From assembly GCA_038214135.1 (NCBI GenBank), contig JBBQSD010000086.1, forward strand, positions 1 through 26,399: a stretch of DNA of 26,399 nucleotides, given 5' to 3'. The translations under genes were made by a program, and so were the position numbers. Below the pieces are notes generated by a model, which saw only the letters and a program-made list of their open reading frames with translations, searched no databases and was not told the DNA's origin. Below, piece after piece: positions 14,724 to 22,747 of the stretch (its first letter is position 1; each line of letters starts with the position of its first letter). The stretch is from JANLSE01 sp038214135. GTDB taxonomy: Bacteria > Chloroflexota > Chloroflexia > Chloroflexales > Roseiflexaceae.

Positions 14724-15953
14724 CTAGCCTGGCCAGAAGCCCTGGCTGACGCGCTCGATTGGGTAGCCACAGGCTAGTAGATGCTGAACCACAGCCTGGC
14801 CATGCTCTTCATCACGGACTTCGAGGACCAACTCGATGCCGACTCTGTCGAGCGGTGCCAGCCACACGGCCCGCCGATGGAATACATCGATCACATTGGC
14901 ACCAGCCTCGGCTACGCGCCCGATCAGCGGTGCCAGATTGCCAGGCCGATCATCGGTCGATGTTCGCAAAAGAATATAGCGCCCCTGCCGCACGGCCACC
15001 TGTTCCAGTACCCGTGCCAACAGGTTGGTATCAATATTGCCGCCACACAGCATAATGCAGACTTTTTCTTGTGGGCGCAGGGTAATCTTCCCAGATTGAA
15101 TCGCCGCCAGACCAGCAGCACCGGCTCCTTCGACGACCAGGCGGTTATTCTGGACAACATGGGCGATTGCACGAGCGATTTCATCATCATCAACTGTCAC
15201 AACATCATCGACCAGATTGTGAATAATTGGCAGTGTTATCCTGCCGGGCCGCTTTACTGCAATACCATCGGCGATTGTTCGGGCAGCAGGAGCCAGCAGC
15301 GGCTCACCGGCCTGTAGCGATGCAATCATGGGCGCGCACCCAGCCGCCTGAACGCCAATGATCCGAATATCGGGCAGCAGCGCCTTGGCGGCAATCGCGA
15401 TACCACTGATCATGCCGCCACCGCCAATCGGCACGACAATCATGGTTGGATCGCCAAGCGCCTCGATAATCTCCAGACCCATGGTACCTTGGCCAGCAAT
15501 AATCAGCTCGTCGTCGAAGGCATGAATATAGACAAGGCCACGTTGATCGCAGATTGTTTGGGCATGGGCAACTGCGTCATCAAATGTCGGGCCATACAGG
15601 ATTACTTCTGCGCCAAGGCGGCGGGTGGCCGAGACTTTGGTGAGCGGGGCGCGTTCGGGCATCACAATCGTGGCTGGAATACCAAGCAGTTTGGCGGCCA
15701 GCGCAACACCCTGGGCGTGGTTGCCTGCCGATGGCGCAATTACGCCACGCGCCTTTTCGGCAGGCGTCAGTTGGCTGATCTTATTATAGGCGCCACGAAT
15801 CTTAAACGAACCGCTACGCTGGGTGTTTTCGGCCTTCAGGAAGATCGGCACACCCAGTTCCGCCGAGAGGCGTTCATCCGGCAATATTGGCGTATCAATG
15901 ATGATGCCACGCAGCGTCTGCCGAGCGGCTTGGATGTCTGCAAGTGTGATCAT
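14724..15953 (-). CDS. ilvA: Threonine ammonia-lyase (threonine dehydratase) with C-terminal ACT-like domain
   Basis: A PLP enzyme that deaminates threonine to 2-oxobutanoate, the first step towards isoleucine. It has 409 residues. The PLP lysine is K51 in SGSFKIRGAYN. Other motifs are APSAGNHAQGVA, the phosphate loop PIGGGGMISG, and MLCGGNID near the cofactor. Residues about 330-409 (RYILLRTSTDDRPGNLAPLIGRVAEAGANVIDV) form an ACT-like regulatory domain, so amino-acid feedback is plausible. The length matches the short IlvA/TdcB-type enzymes with one ACT domain, and the sequence does not decide between biosynthetic and catabolic use. AAGGA lies rather far (about 15 bases) upstream of the ATG. 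No other isoleucine gene is nearby. Confidence 0.93.
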   Translation of the reverse strand: MITLADIQAARQTLRGIIIDTPILPDERLSAELGVPIFLKAENTQRSGSFKIRGAYNKISQLTPAEKARGVIAPSAGNHAQGVALAAKLLGIPATIVMPERAPLTKVSATRRLGAEVILYGPTFDDAVAHAQTICDQRGLVYIHAFDDELIIAGQGTMGLEIIEALGDPTMIVVPIGGGGMISGIAIAAKALLPDIRIIGVQAAGCAPMIASLQAGEPLLAPAARTIADGIAVKRPGRITLPIIHNLVDDVVTVDDDEIARAIAHVVQNNRLVVEGAGAAGLAAIQSGKITLRPQEKVCIMLCGGNIDTNLLARVLEQVAVRQGRYILLRTSTDDRPGNLAPLIGRVAEAGANVIDVFHRRAVWLAPLDRVGIELVLEVRDEEHGQAVVQHLLACGYPIERVSQGFWPG

Positions 15954-16008
15954 GTGCGTTCTAGAATGTCCTTATCTATTCCTCGCGGCTGAGGGTTGGA
16001 CATTATCC

Positions 16009-16039
16009 GCAGATTACGCAGATTACGCAGATTACGCAA
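16009..16039. repeat. GCAGATTAC 9-bp tandem repeat
   Basis: CGCAGATTA is repeated three times in a row, ending ACGCA. It lies just upstream of the threonine ammonia-lyase start. This type of 9-bp intergenic array is widespread in bacteria. No function is apparent. Confidence 0.8.
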
Positions 16040-16121
16040 ACAATACGCCCGTTTGCTCACTGGTTGATGTGCATGCATTCATAGGTTCGCATGACCAGGT
16101 ATTACGCCTGAGCAGTATATA

Positions 16122-16334
16122 TTATTTCTTGCCGAGTTGTTCGTCCTGATTGGCTGCCCGTGCCGCAAGAACCTGGAAGCGACGCGCCAATTCTTTATCG
16201 CCATTGGCCTCGGCTGCCGACATGAGGAATCCAGCGGCGCGTTGGGAATTCTTCAGCCCTGTACGATTGGCGGAGAGTGTATCTTCGGCAAGCACCCGTT
16301 CGAGATATTCGATGATCTGATCAATGGTGAGCAT
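16122..16334 (-). CDS. Small hypothetical protein
   Basis: A protein of 70 residues, soluble, mostly helical by composition: MLTIDQIIEYLERVLAED, then SANRTGLKNSQRAAGFLMSA and ARRFQVLAARAANQDEQLGKK. I do not recognise a family. The ATG at 16334 has AGGAGG six bases upstream; the GTG at 16337 would be too close, so 16334 is chosen. The good ribosome site and clean frame argue that it is real. It is followed by the repeat zone and the threonine ammonia-lyase gene on the same strand, but 170 bases apart. Confidence 0.65.
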   Translation of the reverse strand: MLTIDQIIEYLERVLAEDTLSANRTGLKNSQRAAGFLMSAAEANGDKELARRFQVLAARAANQDEQLGKK

Positions 16335-16458
16335 CACTGCCTCCTGTTATGTTGGTGCTTTATTGTACCACCGTTCCTTTCTTGCCATCATGCCGCTTGC
16401 GCGGCCTTGCTTGTTGCCGCTGTGCGCGGCAGGCACCAGGAAACCGTTCCAACTGGTT

Positions 16459-16575
16459 GGGGTGCCCTCTGGGCGCACCTTCCTGCGGCCAGGGACTCGT
16501 GTCCCTGGACCCTGAAAGAACCACCGTGGTTTGCCAATGCCCGTTGCTCATGCCTCGGCTGCAATCGATTAATCA
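16459..16575. repeat. Composite dispersed repeat shared with 9422-9533
   Basis: GGGGTGCCCTCTGGGCGCACC is followed by a perfect hairpin CCAGGGAC-TCGT-GTCCCTGG (16489-16508), then ACCCTGAAAGAACCAC and the CATGCCTCGGCTGCAATCGA core. The same order is seen at 9422-9533. The rest of 16340-16750 shows no gene; 16616-16630 (GTAGGGGCGATACC) belongs to the palindromic-repeat family. Confidence 0.75.
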
Positions 16576-16750
16576 CCTTGCACAAGCAATCGTAGCACCG
16601 CAAGCAATGAACGTAGGGGCGATACCAAGCCGCTGTCTCGTGCCACCGCCATCGCTCTTCCATGCGGCGCGTGTTCGCCCACACCGAACGCCGCATTGCC
16701 CAATCTCACGCCAATTCAGCAATGTTGCGATAGTGATAGATAGAGCATAA

Positions 16751-16983
16751 GAGGATACGGACATCAAACGCGGTGCTTATGCGCGTGCTGGTGTACCAGA
16801 ATACTGGATTGTGCGCCCGCACACCCGCAATGTGCTGGTTTGCTGGCAGCCGGAGCAGTTCTCGCCGATTTCACTGAGGTGCGGCTGATCGGCACTGACG
16901 CGACGCTGACCTCACCAACGCTGGACGGTATCCGTGTGCGGGTAGCAGAGCTCTTCAGTGGAGCGCCGGATACATCGCTGTAG
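16751..16983 (+). pseudogene. Uma2 family pseudogene (N-terminally truncated, frameshifted)
   Basis: The first frame reads EDTDIKRGAYARAGVPEYWIV then RPHTRNVLVCWQPEQFSPI and stops at a TGA near 16887-16891. The next frame continues with FTEVRLIGTDATLTSPTLDG then IRVRVAELFSGAPDTSL and stops at 16981-16983. Together these match the second half of a typical Uma2 protein (YARAGVPEYWIV, ...RLIG...LTSPTL.G..V.V..LF). The first half, with the catalytic Asp/Glu, is missing; a stop lies directly upstream. Not expressed as a functional protein. Confidence 0.8.
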
Positions 16984-17119
16984 AGCGGTATTCAGGAGTC
17001 AGAATGATTGCTGCATTAGCGTCAGTACTGGATGCATCGAAGGTGGCTTTGCCAAGCAGGTGCGGGTGTGGGGACGGGAATGGGTCTTTAGAACGATACC
17101 AGGAGCGCTTCACTGATGG

Positions 17120-17148
17120 TTGCGAGCGACGAAGGCGCATGCTATCAT
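17120..17148 (+). promoter_or_regulatory. Sigma70-like promoter of the DUF6883/DUF4926 pair
   Basis: TTGCGA (17120-17125) and TATCAT (17143-17148) are separated by exactly 17 bases. The predicted start near 17155 gives a leader of about 54 bases before ATG 17209. Confidence 0.55.
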
Positions 17149-17208
17149 GAAATCGTACGTTGTTGCCTGGCAGTTCGTGCAGATCGTTGAGCATAGGTGC
17201 TCATACCA

Positions 17209-17541
17209 ATGAAGATTCCAAACGCAGCCCAAGCCCTGATTGATCAAGAGAAGATGGTTGCGTACTTACTGAACCCTGACCATCAGCGTGGCGGCAGCAA
17301 AGCAGCCCTTCTGATGTCATTTGGCTATTCTAGTGCCGATTGGAGGCAACTCGCCGACGCGCTCCGGCTGGACCATCTGTCACAAGACATACTGCGCGTT
17401 CGTGAAACACTATATGGGAGTAGATACGAGATCCGGGCACTCCTGCGTACACCAATCGGGCGGCCATTGATGCTGCGAAGTGTCTGGCAAATCGATAACG
17501 GGACAGATATTCCGCGGTTGATCACAGCCTACCCGGATTAG
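17209..17541 (+). CDS. DUF6883 domain protein
   Basis: A protein of 110 residues from ATG 17209 (MKIPNAAQALID). The frame is open slightly upstream, but the family begins with this MKIPNA motif. Family features are LNPDHQRGGSKAALLMSFG near the start and a C-terminal part GRPLMLRSVWQIDNGTDIPRLITAYPD, typical of DUF6883, a family with no established function. The conserved HxRG-x-K-A segment could be a binding or catalytic site. The next gene starts one base after this stop, so they form an operon. Such small paired genes are sometimes toxin-antitoxin-like; that is only a suggestion here. Confidence 0.8.
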   Translation: MKIPNAAQALIDQEKMVAYLLNPDHQRGGSKAALLMSFGYSSADWRQLADALRLDHLSQDILRVRETLYGSRYEIRALLRTPIGRPLMLRSVWQIDNGTDIPRLITAYPD

Positions 17542-17554
17542 AATGGAGACGCGC

Positions 17555-17806
17555 ATGGATTTTCCATTGTACGAAGATGTTATCCTCCTGATTGCAATGC
17601 CTGATGATGGCCTTGCCGTTGGCGATGTTGGCACCGTTGTTGAGCGCCATTATCTGCCTGGCCTCGAGACTGGGTATAGTATTGAATTCTTTGACATGCT
17701 CGGCAATACGGTCGCTGTTGTGACACTGCCAGCCAGTGCGCTGCGCCGCCCGACGACTGCTGATCGCCCCATGGTGCGCCAAACCAGCGAAGCATCAGTT
17801 GCCTGA
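17555..17806 (+). CDS. DUF4926 domain protein
   Basis: An 83-residue protein from ATG 17555 (MDFPLYEDVILLI), which has GGAG six bases upstream; an in-frame ATG at 17543 would add four residues. The core LYEDVILLIAMPDDGLAVGDVGTVVERHY then YSIEFFDMLGNTVAVVTLPASALR is a small SH3-like beta barrel characteristic of DUF4926. Its function is unknown. It is the downstream partner of the DUF6883 gene. The last 15 residues (TADRPMVRQTSEASVA) are poorly conserved in character. The gene converges with the broken STAND regulator only 33 bases away. Confidence 0.8.
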   Translation: MDFPLYEDVILLIAMPDDGLAVGDVGTVVERHYLPGLETGYSIEFFDMLGNTVAVVTLPASALRRPTTADRPMVRQTSEASVA

Positions 17807-17839
17807 GCATTGGGATCGACTGCTATTTGGCGAATACGC

Positions 17840-18826
17840 TTACTCCGCGCCCCAGCCCTCCGCCTCCAATTCGGCGAGCAACTCCGCCCCTGCCTCCCAG
17901 GCGTCGCGGGCGACCCAGCGTGCCTGCGCTGCTGCGGCAACCGCTGGCGGCAGTGCGGCAACGATCGCCCGCAGCTCACGCACAGCCACGTCTTGCGCCC
18001 AGACATCATCCTGGAGCCAGTGGCGCTCTGCGAGGGCGAATGCCTCCGCCGCGCGCTCCGGCATGCCGTCGTCTGCCAGGAGCAGGGCAGCCGCCCATAG
18101 CGGCCAATGAAGCAGGTTGCGGGCTGGCAAGTTAGAGCGCAGCGCCGCCATGCAATATCCACGCGCACGCAGCGTATTGCCTAGCCGTCGCTCGGCCAGC
18201 GCACGAATGACGATAGCCTCGAAGATGCTATCATCGCGCTGGCCGACCGTGATGGCCTCTTCTGTCAGATGGCATGCCTCAGCTGCTGCGCCTTCTACCA
18301 GGTTAACTTCGCTCAAGGCGATGAGGGCCTCTATAGTGGCTAATGCCGAGTCAACGGCCTGCGCGGCGGCCAGCCCGGCGGTGAATATCGTGCGCGCCTC
18401 CGCATAGTGCCCAAGATTCATCGTGGCATAACCCAGGCGGATGGAGGTGACTGGCAGATCAGCCCGGAGGCCGAGATCGTGGATGATCGCGAGGGCTGGG
18501 CGGAGCACATCAATGGCCTCCGCATGCTTCTCATTCCAAGACAGCGCTGCGCCCAGGTAGGTGCCGGCCTGTGCGATAGCTCGCAGATTGCCGCTCGTCT
18601 GAGCGAGCGCATACGCCTCGCGAGCGAGCGTCTCAGCCTCTGAGAAGCGGCTCTGGTAACGGGTATTTATACTCAGAATGGTCAGGGCCTCGCTCAGGCC
18701 TACCCGGTCGCCCAGAGCGCGATATAGCGCCGCACCCTGCTCCAGATAGCCCTGAGCTTCGGTATAGCTATGGCTCGCGACAAGGCTGTGCATAATAAAG
18801 CCCAGTCCGACCAGGGCCGTTGCCAT
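17840..18826 (-). pseudogene. Segment 3 of the split STAND regulator: C-terminal TPR repeats
   Basis: Starts in effect at DQWGMATALVGLG; the ATG at 18826 is internal to the ancestral gene. Several TPR-like helical pairs follow (AQGYLEQGAALYRALGD, AETLAREAYALAQTSGN, ARTIFTAGLAAAQAVD), ending LAELEAEGWGAE. It has no own ribosome site of note. Confidence 0.75.
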
Positions 18827-20022
18827 GCCCCATTGGTCCCCAGGGCCTGAAACAAGGCATGACTTTGGACAAAAGCATCACGCGTGGTCACCGTGTTCTG
18901 GCCAACCGCGCAGCGACCGGCCTCTAGGAGCACCTGAGCACGAGCTGCATCGGTTGCTGGGCCGCCGCCATGGGCATCCAACACCATCTGGGCCTGCTGA
19001 AGCAGTGCTGCCGCGCCCGCTCGGTCGCCACGCAACAGGGTGAAGCGGGCTTGGGTAGCCAGCAGGATGGCGTGCAGCTCTATTGGGGCTGAGGGTAGAG
19101 CAGCTACCATATGAGCGGCCATCTGCATTGCAATGAGCCCATCCTCACTGCGCCCCAGCCACTCATAGGCCAAGCTCAGCGCACCAACCGCTGGGGCAAG
19201 CATGTCCATCGCACGCGCCTCGACGGCCCACCGCCAGGCCGCATGGATATTCTCAATGTCCTTGCTCATCGCATCAAGCGTCTCACGCTGCCCTGTGCCC
19301 TTGAGCTCCACCTCGCGGGCGGCCAGTACACCGAGATAGTAGGCGGCATGACGCTGCTGGGCACCGCGCTCCGCTGCCGCATCCTCGGCCAGACGTTCAG
19401 CAGCATACTGGCGTAGCAACTCGTGGACGGAATAGCGCTCCCGCTCGGGATCGTAGCGCAACAGCGCCTTGCCGACTAGGGTATGCAGATTCCCAAGGCT
19501 GGCCCCAGTCACCGCCTGGAGCGCCCGGCGGGTACCACCGCCCCGAAAGACCGCCACCTGCGCGAAGATGGCCTGCTCCTCGGCGCTAAGTCGACCCCAG
19601 GTCGTATCACAGACTGTCCGCACGCTGCGATGGCGCGCAGGCACGTCGCTGGCGGTGGAGGTGAGCAATTCATCGCCGCGTTCCAACTCGGCAGCAATCT
19701 CGGCCAGGCTGAGGGTATCGGCCCAACCAGCCGCCAGTTCAATCGCCAGTGGCATGCCACCAACGCGTGCACAAATGGCTGCGATTTGTGGATGGGTTGT
19801 GTCATCCAATGTAAAGGCGGGCTGCACCGTGCGGGCGGTCGTGGCAAAAAGGGCCGCCCCATCGGCCTCGGTCACCATGCCATCGAGTGGTAGCGGAGTC
19901 TCAGCGCGCAATCCAAGTCGCTCGCGGCTGGTGGCGAGTAACGTCACTCCAGATGCCTCGGTCAGGACGGTATGAGCCAGTTCAGCCACCGACTCGCGCA
20001 GATGCTCGCAATTATCCAGCAC
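18700..20022 (-). pseudogene. Segment 2 of the split STAND regulator: ATPase end, winged helix, first TPRs
   Basis: The frame is open from before MLDNCEHL (real content from about 20080) and holds the sensor motif, LAIELAAGWADTL, RTVCDTTWGRLSAEEQAIFAQVAVF (STAND-linked winged helix) and the first helical repeats. Family sequence ends at QSHALFQALG near 18841. The last 45 residues are out-of-frame reading. Confidence 0.75.
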
Positions 20023-20651
20023 CAGCAGCAGTTCTTTCGCCCGCAGATAGTCGAGTAGTTGGCTGCGTGGGCTGCGCGTACCGGCGGGATCAAGGGCAGG
20101 CCGAGCCCATCGGCCAGGGCTGGGTCGATGCCAGTTGGTTCTATAACAGGCGCAAGTGCGGCAAAGGCGACCCCGTTGGGGAATAATTCTGCATCGCGGA
20201 TACGTTCGGCAGCAGAAAGGGCTAGACGAGTTTTGCCCATGCCGCCTGGTGCAACCAGGGTGATCAGGCGGGTGTCGGGTTGTGCGATGAGGTGCAGCAG
20301 GTGTGCTAATTCATTGGTTCGCCCAATGAATGGGGTCACCTGCTGCGGCAGCGGACGTTGGATGGTTGTCGGCACCACCGCCGTAAGCGGCGCTTGCTCG
20401 TCTGGTGCGGCCGTATCTGCACTGATGCCGGCCCGCGCTGCCGTGAGAAAGGCATCACGTTCAGCCCCACTGAGCCCCAGCACCTCGGCGAGTTGGGCAG
20501 CGAGCTGGCGCGAGGGGCGACGGCGGCCACTCTCGAGCTTCTTGATTGTATCGAGGGCACAAAAGGCGCGCTGAGCGAGTGCCTCCTGGCTCAGATCATG
20601 TGCCTTGCGGTGGCGGCGCAGCAGCATGCCAAATACGAGTGCGGGATCCAT
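19962..20651 (-). pseudogene. Segment 1 of the split STAND regulator: HTH and P-loop
   Basis: It encodes MDPALVFGMLLRRHRKAHDL through the XRE helix-turn-helix (SQEALAQRAFCALDTIKKLESG) and the P-loop. Genuine family sequence ends near LPLIPP (about 20085). The remaining 38 residues (VRAAHAANYSTIC...) are out-of-frame reading. Taken alone it would be a truncated HTH protein. Confidence 0.75.
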
Positions 20652-20811
20652 GCGGTGCCTCTTGGTGGTTGGTGCTCATCTCGGATAGGGGCAGTATAGC
20701 GGATGATAGGCATTCCGAATAGCCCTGGTGCATAGCATGCGAGCGATCAGGTTGACCATCAAGGCTGACCCATGTGGACAGGATGGTAGGAGTAGCAGGA
20801 TTGACCAAGAT

Positions 20812-20846
20812 GCGCTGGTTCTTTGGTTCTTTGGTTCCCTTGTTCA
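20812..20846. repeat. GGTTCTTT period-8 repeat
   Basis: GGTTCTTTGGTTCTTTGGTTCCCTTGTTC, here in a gap of about 350 bases between the STAND regulator and the next small gene. It belongs to the same GTTC-based octamer family as 2269-2300 and 23880-23945. Nothing else is recognised in the gap. Confidence 0.65.
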
Positions 20847-21001
20847 CATGGGTTGTGGTCTGTCACCGCTGTCAACCCATTTGTCCACTATTTTGTGCTT
20901 GTAGTCATCTCGGCTTACCGCGCTGCATGTGGTTTACTACGCACACGAACCGATGCACCAACGCTGGTACAACGCCAGCCACACAAGAAAGGCAGCACAG
21001 C

Positions 21002-21187
21002 ATGTACAACCACTATGTCGATCAGCAGGTTGATACGTTTGAGCGTCACCAGCGCGAACAGCAGGCCGCAATGCAGCGGATGGCACAATCGTTTGAAGCG
21101 GATCGCCCAACAATCTGGGCACTACTGCACAACCTGCTTCGGAGTATTCTGAATAGAAGTGTGGCGCTAGTGTCGCATCAGAACTAA
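21002..21187 (+). CDS. Small hypothetical protein
   Basis: A protein of 61 residues: MYNHYVDQQVDTFERHQREQ followed by AAMQRMAQSFEADRPTIWALL and HNLLRSILNRSVALVSHQN. It is helical and charged, with a C-terminal amphipathic or weakly hydrophobic segment. AAAGG lies nine bases upstream of the ATG. The frame remains open after the TAA for a further 47 codons or so (ALANPRWETDQIASNEEQIA...), so the stop may be a nonsense mutation in a longer gene. No family is recognised. Confidence 0.45.
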   Translation: MYNHYVDQQVDTFERHQREQQAAMQRMAQSFEADRPTIWALLHNLLRSILNRSVALVSHQN

Positions 21188-21275
21188 GCCCTTGCAAATC
21201 CACGATGGGAAACCGACCAAATAGCATCCAATGAGGAGCAGATTGCCCGCCTGCGAGTGGCATTACCAGAAAGAT

Positions 21276-21512
21276 TTATGCAACAGTTTGCAATACGCGA
21301 AGAAACTCTGTGGGCGTCAGGATCGGAATAGGTGCTAACGTGTAGTCATCGCCATTTCTTGTGACAATCGCATCAAGGCCACTTGCCATCGCAGCAGCAA
21401 GTTGCACAGCATCCTCGAAATCGGGCATACTCATGGCCTGTGCATCCGCTGCAAAGGGGTCACGCGCCAGAAGGAAATCAAGAATGACATCAGTATCAAG
21501 CAGGATGCGCAT
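21276..21512 (-). pseudogene. PIN-domain (VapC-like) toxin with internal deletion
   Basis: Only 78 residues remain, against about 130-145 in the family. The N-terminus MRILLDTDVILDFLLARDPFA carries the first catalytic Asp residues, then sequence jumps after ADAQA to MSMPDFEDAVQLAAAMASGLDAIVTRNGDDY, the C-terminal active-site region with the later acidic residues. About 55-60 central residues, including the conserved central Glu, are missing in frame. The product is unlikely to be an active RNase. The start ATG overlaps the stop of the upstream antitoxin-like frame by one base (TAATG), as in typical vapBC pairs. Confidence 0.75.
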
Positions 21513-21613
21513 TATCCATGCTTCTCCATAAGCGAGTCAAAGCGGATCTGATCGAGCATTGCATCGCTAAGTGTCTGTCCTGGCCTCCGAAATGCGCCAA
21601 ACAATCGGTCGAC
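21512..21613 (-). pseudogene. C-terminal remnant of the partner antitoxin
   Basis: About 33 residues (VVDRLFGAFRRPGQTLSDAM then LDQIRFDSLMEKHG) look like the toxin-binding tail of a small antitoxin. Upstream the frame runs into the CATGCCTCGGCTGCGATCAA dispersed repeat and the CACAGCGCGCTG palindrome (21636-21700), so the DNA-binding N-terminus has been lost or replaced. It is coupled to the PIN gene by TAATG. Confidence 0.5.
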
Positions 21614-21635
21614 AACCGAATGTGTATGTGCAGGC

Positions 21636-21840
21636 ACAGCGCGCTGCGCCCGTACGGTCATGCCTCGGCTGCGATCAATCGATGGCGGTGGCACTTATAG
21701 GCGAACACACAGGTCCGCATCCTACGACATGGTTCGTGGGTTGTGGTTCAGTATCGAGCGAACACACAGATCCGTACCCTACGACATGGTTCGTGGGTCG
21801 GGCATTCTGACTCCTGACTCCTGAATACGGGCTTCTGAAT
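21636..21840. repeat. Dispersed repeat, 41-bp direct duplication and heptamer block
   Basis: 21636-21700 holds GGCACAGCGCGCTGCGCCCG and the CATGCCTCGGCTGCGATCAA core. GCGAACACACAG...ACGACATGGTTCGTGGGT occurs twice (21701-21741 and 21758-21798) with few differences. ATTCTGACTCCTGACTCCTG (21805-21824) with TGAATACGG follows. The gap up to the uridine kinase gene shows no gene. Confidence 0.75.
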
Positions 21841-21914
21841 ACTGTTCGCATATTGCCATGTGCAGCAACTTGCTCTAGCATGAATTCATAGCATTCGATA
21901 CTACGGAGAGCAAT

Positions 21915-22538
21915 GTGCGGCATCCCCTTGTGATTGGTGTTGCTGGCGGCAGTGGTTCTGGCAAAACAACGGTAACAAACGCGATATTGGAGCGGGTTGG
22001 CCGAGATCAGATTGCGTTACTACCGCACGATGCCTACTACCAGGATCTCGCGCATCTTCCGTTCGAGCAGCGCACGCATGTCAATTTTGATCACCCCGAC
22101 TCGTTTGATAACGCACTATACCTCGATCATGTCGATGCGCTTGTTCGTGGTGAGCCAGTGGCGATGCCAACCTACGATTTTGCGACCTACGTGCGCCTTC
22201 CAGTGGTTCATCTGGTAGCGCCGCAGCCAGTAGTCCTGCTGGAAGGTATCCTGATTTTTACTGATGCAGCGCTGCGCGAACGAATGGATATCAAACTTTT
22301 TGTGGATGCCGAGAGCGATCTGCGCTTTATTCGCAGGCTGCAGCGCGATATGATCAGCCGTGGGCGTTCGCTCGATTCGGTGGTGGATCAATATCTACGC
22401 AGCGTACGGCCAATGCATCTTGAGTTTGTCGAGCCATCCAAACGCTATGCCGATATTATCATACCGCGTGGCGGCCTTAATACGATTGCAATAGAGATGG
22501 TTGCAGCGCGGATTGAACGGATGCTGGGCGAGCAGTAA
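21915..22538 (+). CDS. udk: Uridine kinase
   Basis: Phosphorylates uridine and cytidine to the 5'-monophosphates in pyrimidine salvage. 207 residues, normal for the family. The P-loop GGSGSGKTT is at residues 11-19. LLPHDAYYQDL, NFDHPDSFDNALYLDHVDAL and PTYDFATYVR form the nucleoside-binding region, and VVLLEGILIF is the Walker B strand. The lid region has RFIRRLQRDMISRGRSLDSVVDQYL. The start is GTG 21915 with GGAG upstream; the overlapping ATG at 21913 is out of frame. A tiny truncated frame follows 27 bases downstream. Confidence 0.95.
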   Translation: MRHPLVIGVAGGSGSGKTTVTNAILERVGRDQIALLPHDAYYQDLAHLPFEQRTHVNFDHPDSFDNALYLDHVDALVRGEPVAMPTYDFATYVRLPVVHLVAPQPVVLLEGILIFTDAALRERMDIKLFVDAESDLRFIRRLQRDMISRGRSLDSVVDQYLRSVRPMHLEFVEPSKRYADIIIPRGGLNTIAIEMVAARIERMLGEQ

Positions 22539-22565
22539 TGGCAGGCGTGTACAAACGGAGGATAT

Positions 22566-22604
22566 ATGCACACAACCATCAATATCGCAGCGGTGCATGA
22601 AGTC
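22566..22604 (+). pseudogene. Start of a small gene interrupted by a repeat element
   Basis: ATG 22566 has GGAGG close upstream and begins MHTTINIAAVHEV. At 22605 the frame enters an inverted-repeat element and, after 36 repeat-derived codons, stops at 22715. The strong ribosome site just after udk suggests a former downstream cistron whose body is gone. The function is not recognisable. Confidence 0.3.
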
Positions 22605-22747
22605 CTAGTACACAAGGGCGGAAGTTTGCCACGCGTTGGTCATGCGGAACGACGTGAAGCATCTCGCGTCCTGCTCCGATCTGCCAGATCCTTCGCGGCG
22701 CTCAGGATGCCATGAACACCATGGGTATTTCGGCCCAAGTGTACTAG
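22605..22747. mobile_element. 143-bp element with 15-bp imperfect terminal inverted repeats
   Basis: CTAGTACACAAGGGC (22605-22619) pairs with GCCCAAGTGTACTAG (22733-22747), 13 of 15 positions. Flanking GAAGTCC (22599-22605) and GAAGTTC (22747-22753) may be a diverged 7-bp duplication. The interior has two arms related to the CTGAGCG-AGCGAAGGATCT family (GAAGCATCT... and AGATCCTTCGCGGCGCTCAGGATG) around the palindrome GATCTGCCAGATC. The right end supplies the TAG stop of the oxidoreductase gene. Confidence 0.6.

Larger units (their letters stand above)
17840..20651 (-). pseudogene. XRE-HTH / STAND ATPase / TPR regulator (COG3903-like), split by two one-base frameshifts
   Basis: Three minus-strand frames join into one protein of about 935 residues. 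Order: N-terminal helix-turn-helix (about 5-70), STAND/NB-ARC ATPase with P-loop APGGMGKTR (136-141), Walker B LLLVLDNCEHL, sensor ATSRERLGL and GMPLAIELAAGW, a winged-helix region, then TPR-like helices to the C-terminus. Frame changes lie at about 20080-20085 and 18838-18841. In both places inserting one G on the coding strand restores family sequence (GTRSPRSQLLDYLRAKELLLVLDN and ALGDQWGMATALVGLG). Either the gene is decaying or the assembly lost a base in two G-runs. AGAGG precedes the ATG. The full-length type is a signal-responsive transcription regulator; the target is unknown. Confidence 0.8.

Noticed and set aside
16955..17194. A 79-codon minus-strand frame
   Set aside because: It covers the promoter of the DUF6883 gene and the end of the Uma2 pseudogene, has no ribosome site and no recognisable motif.
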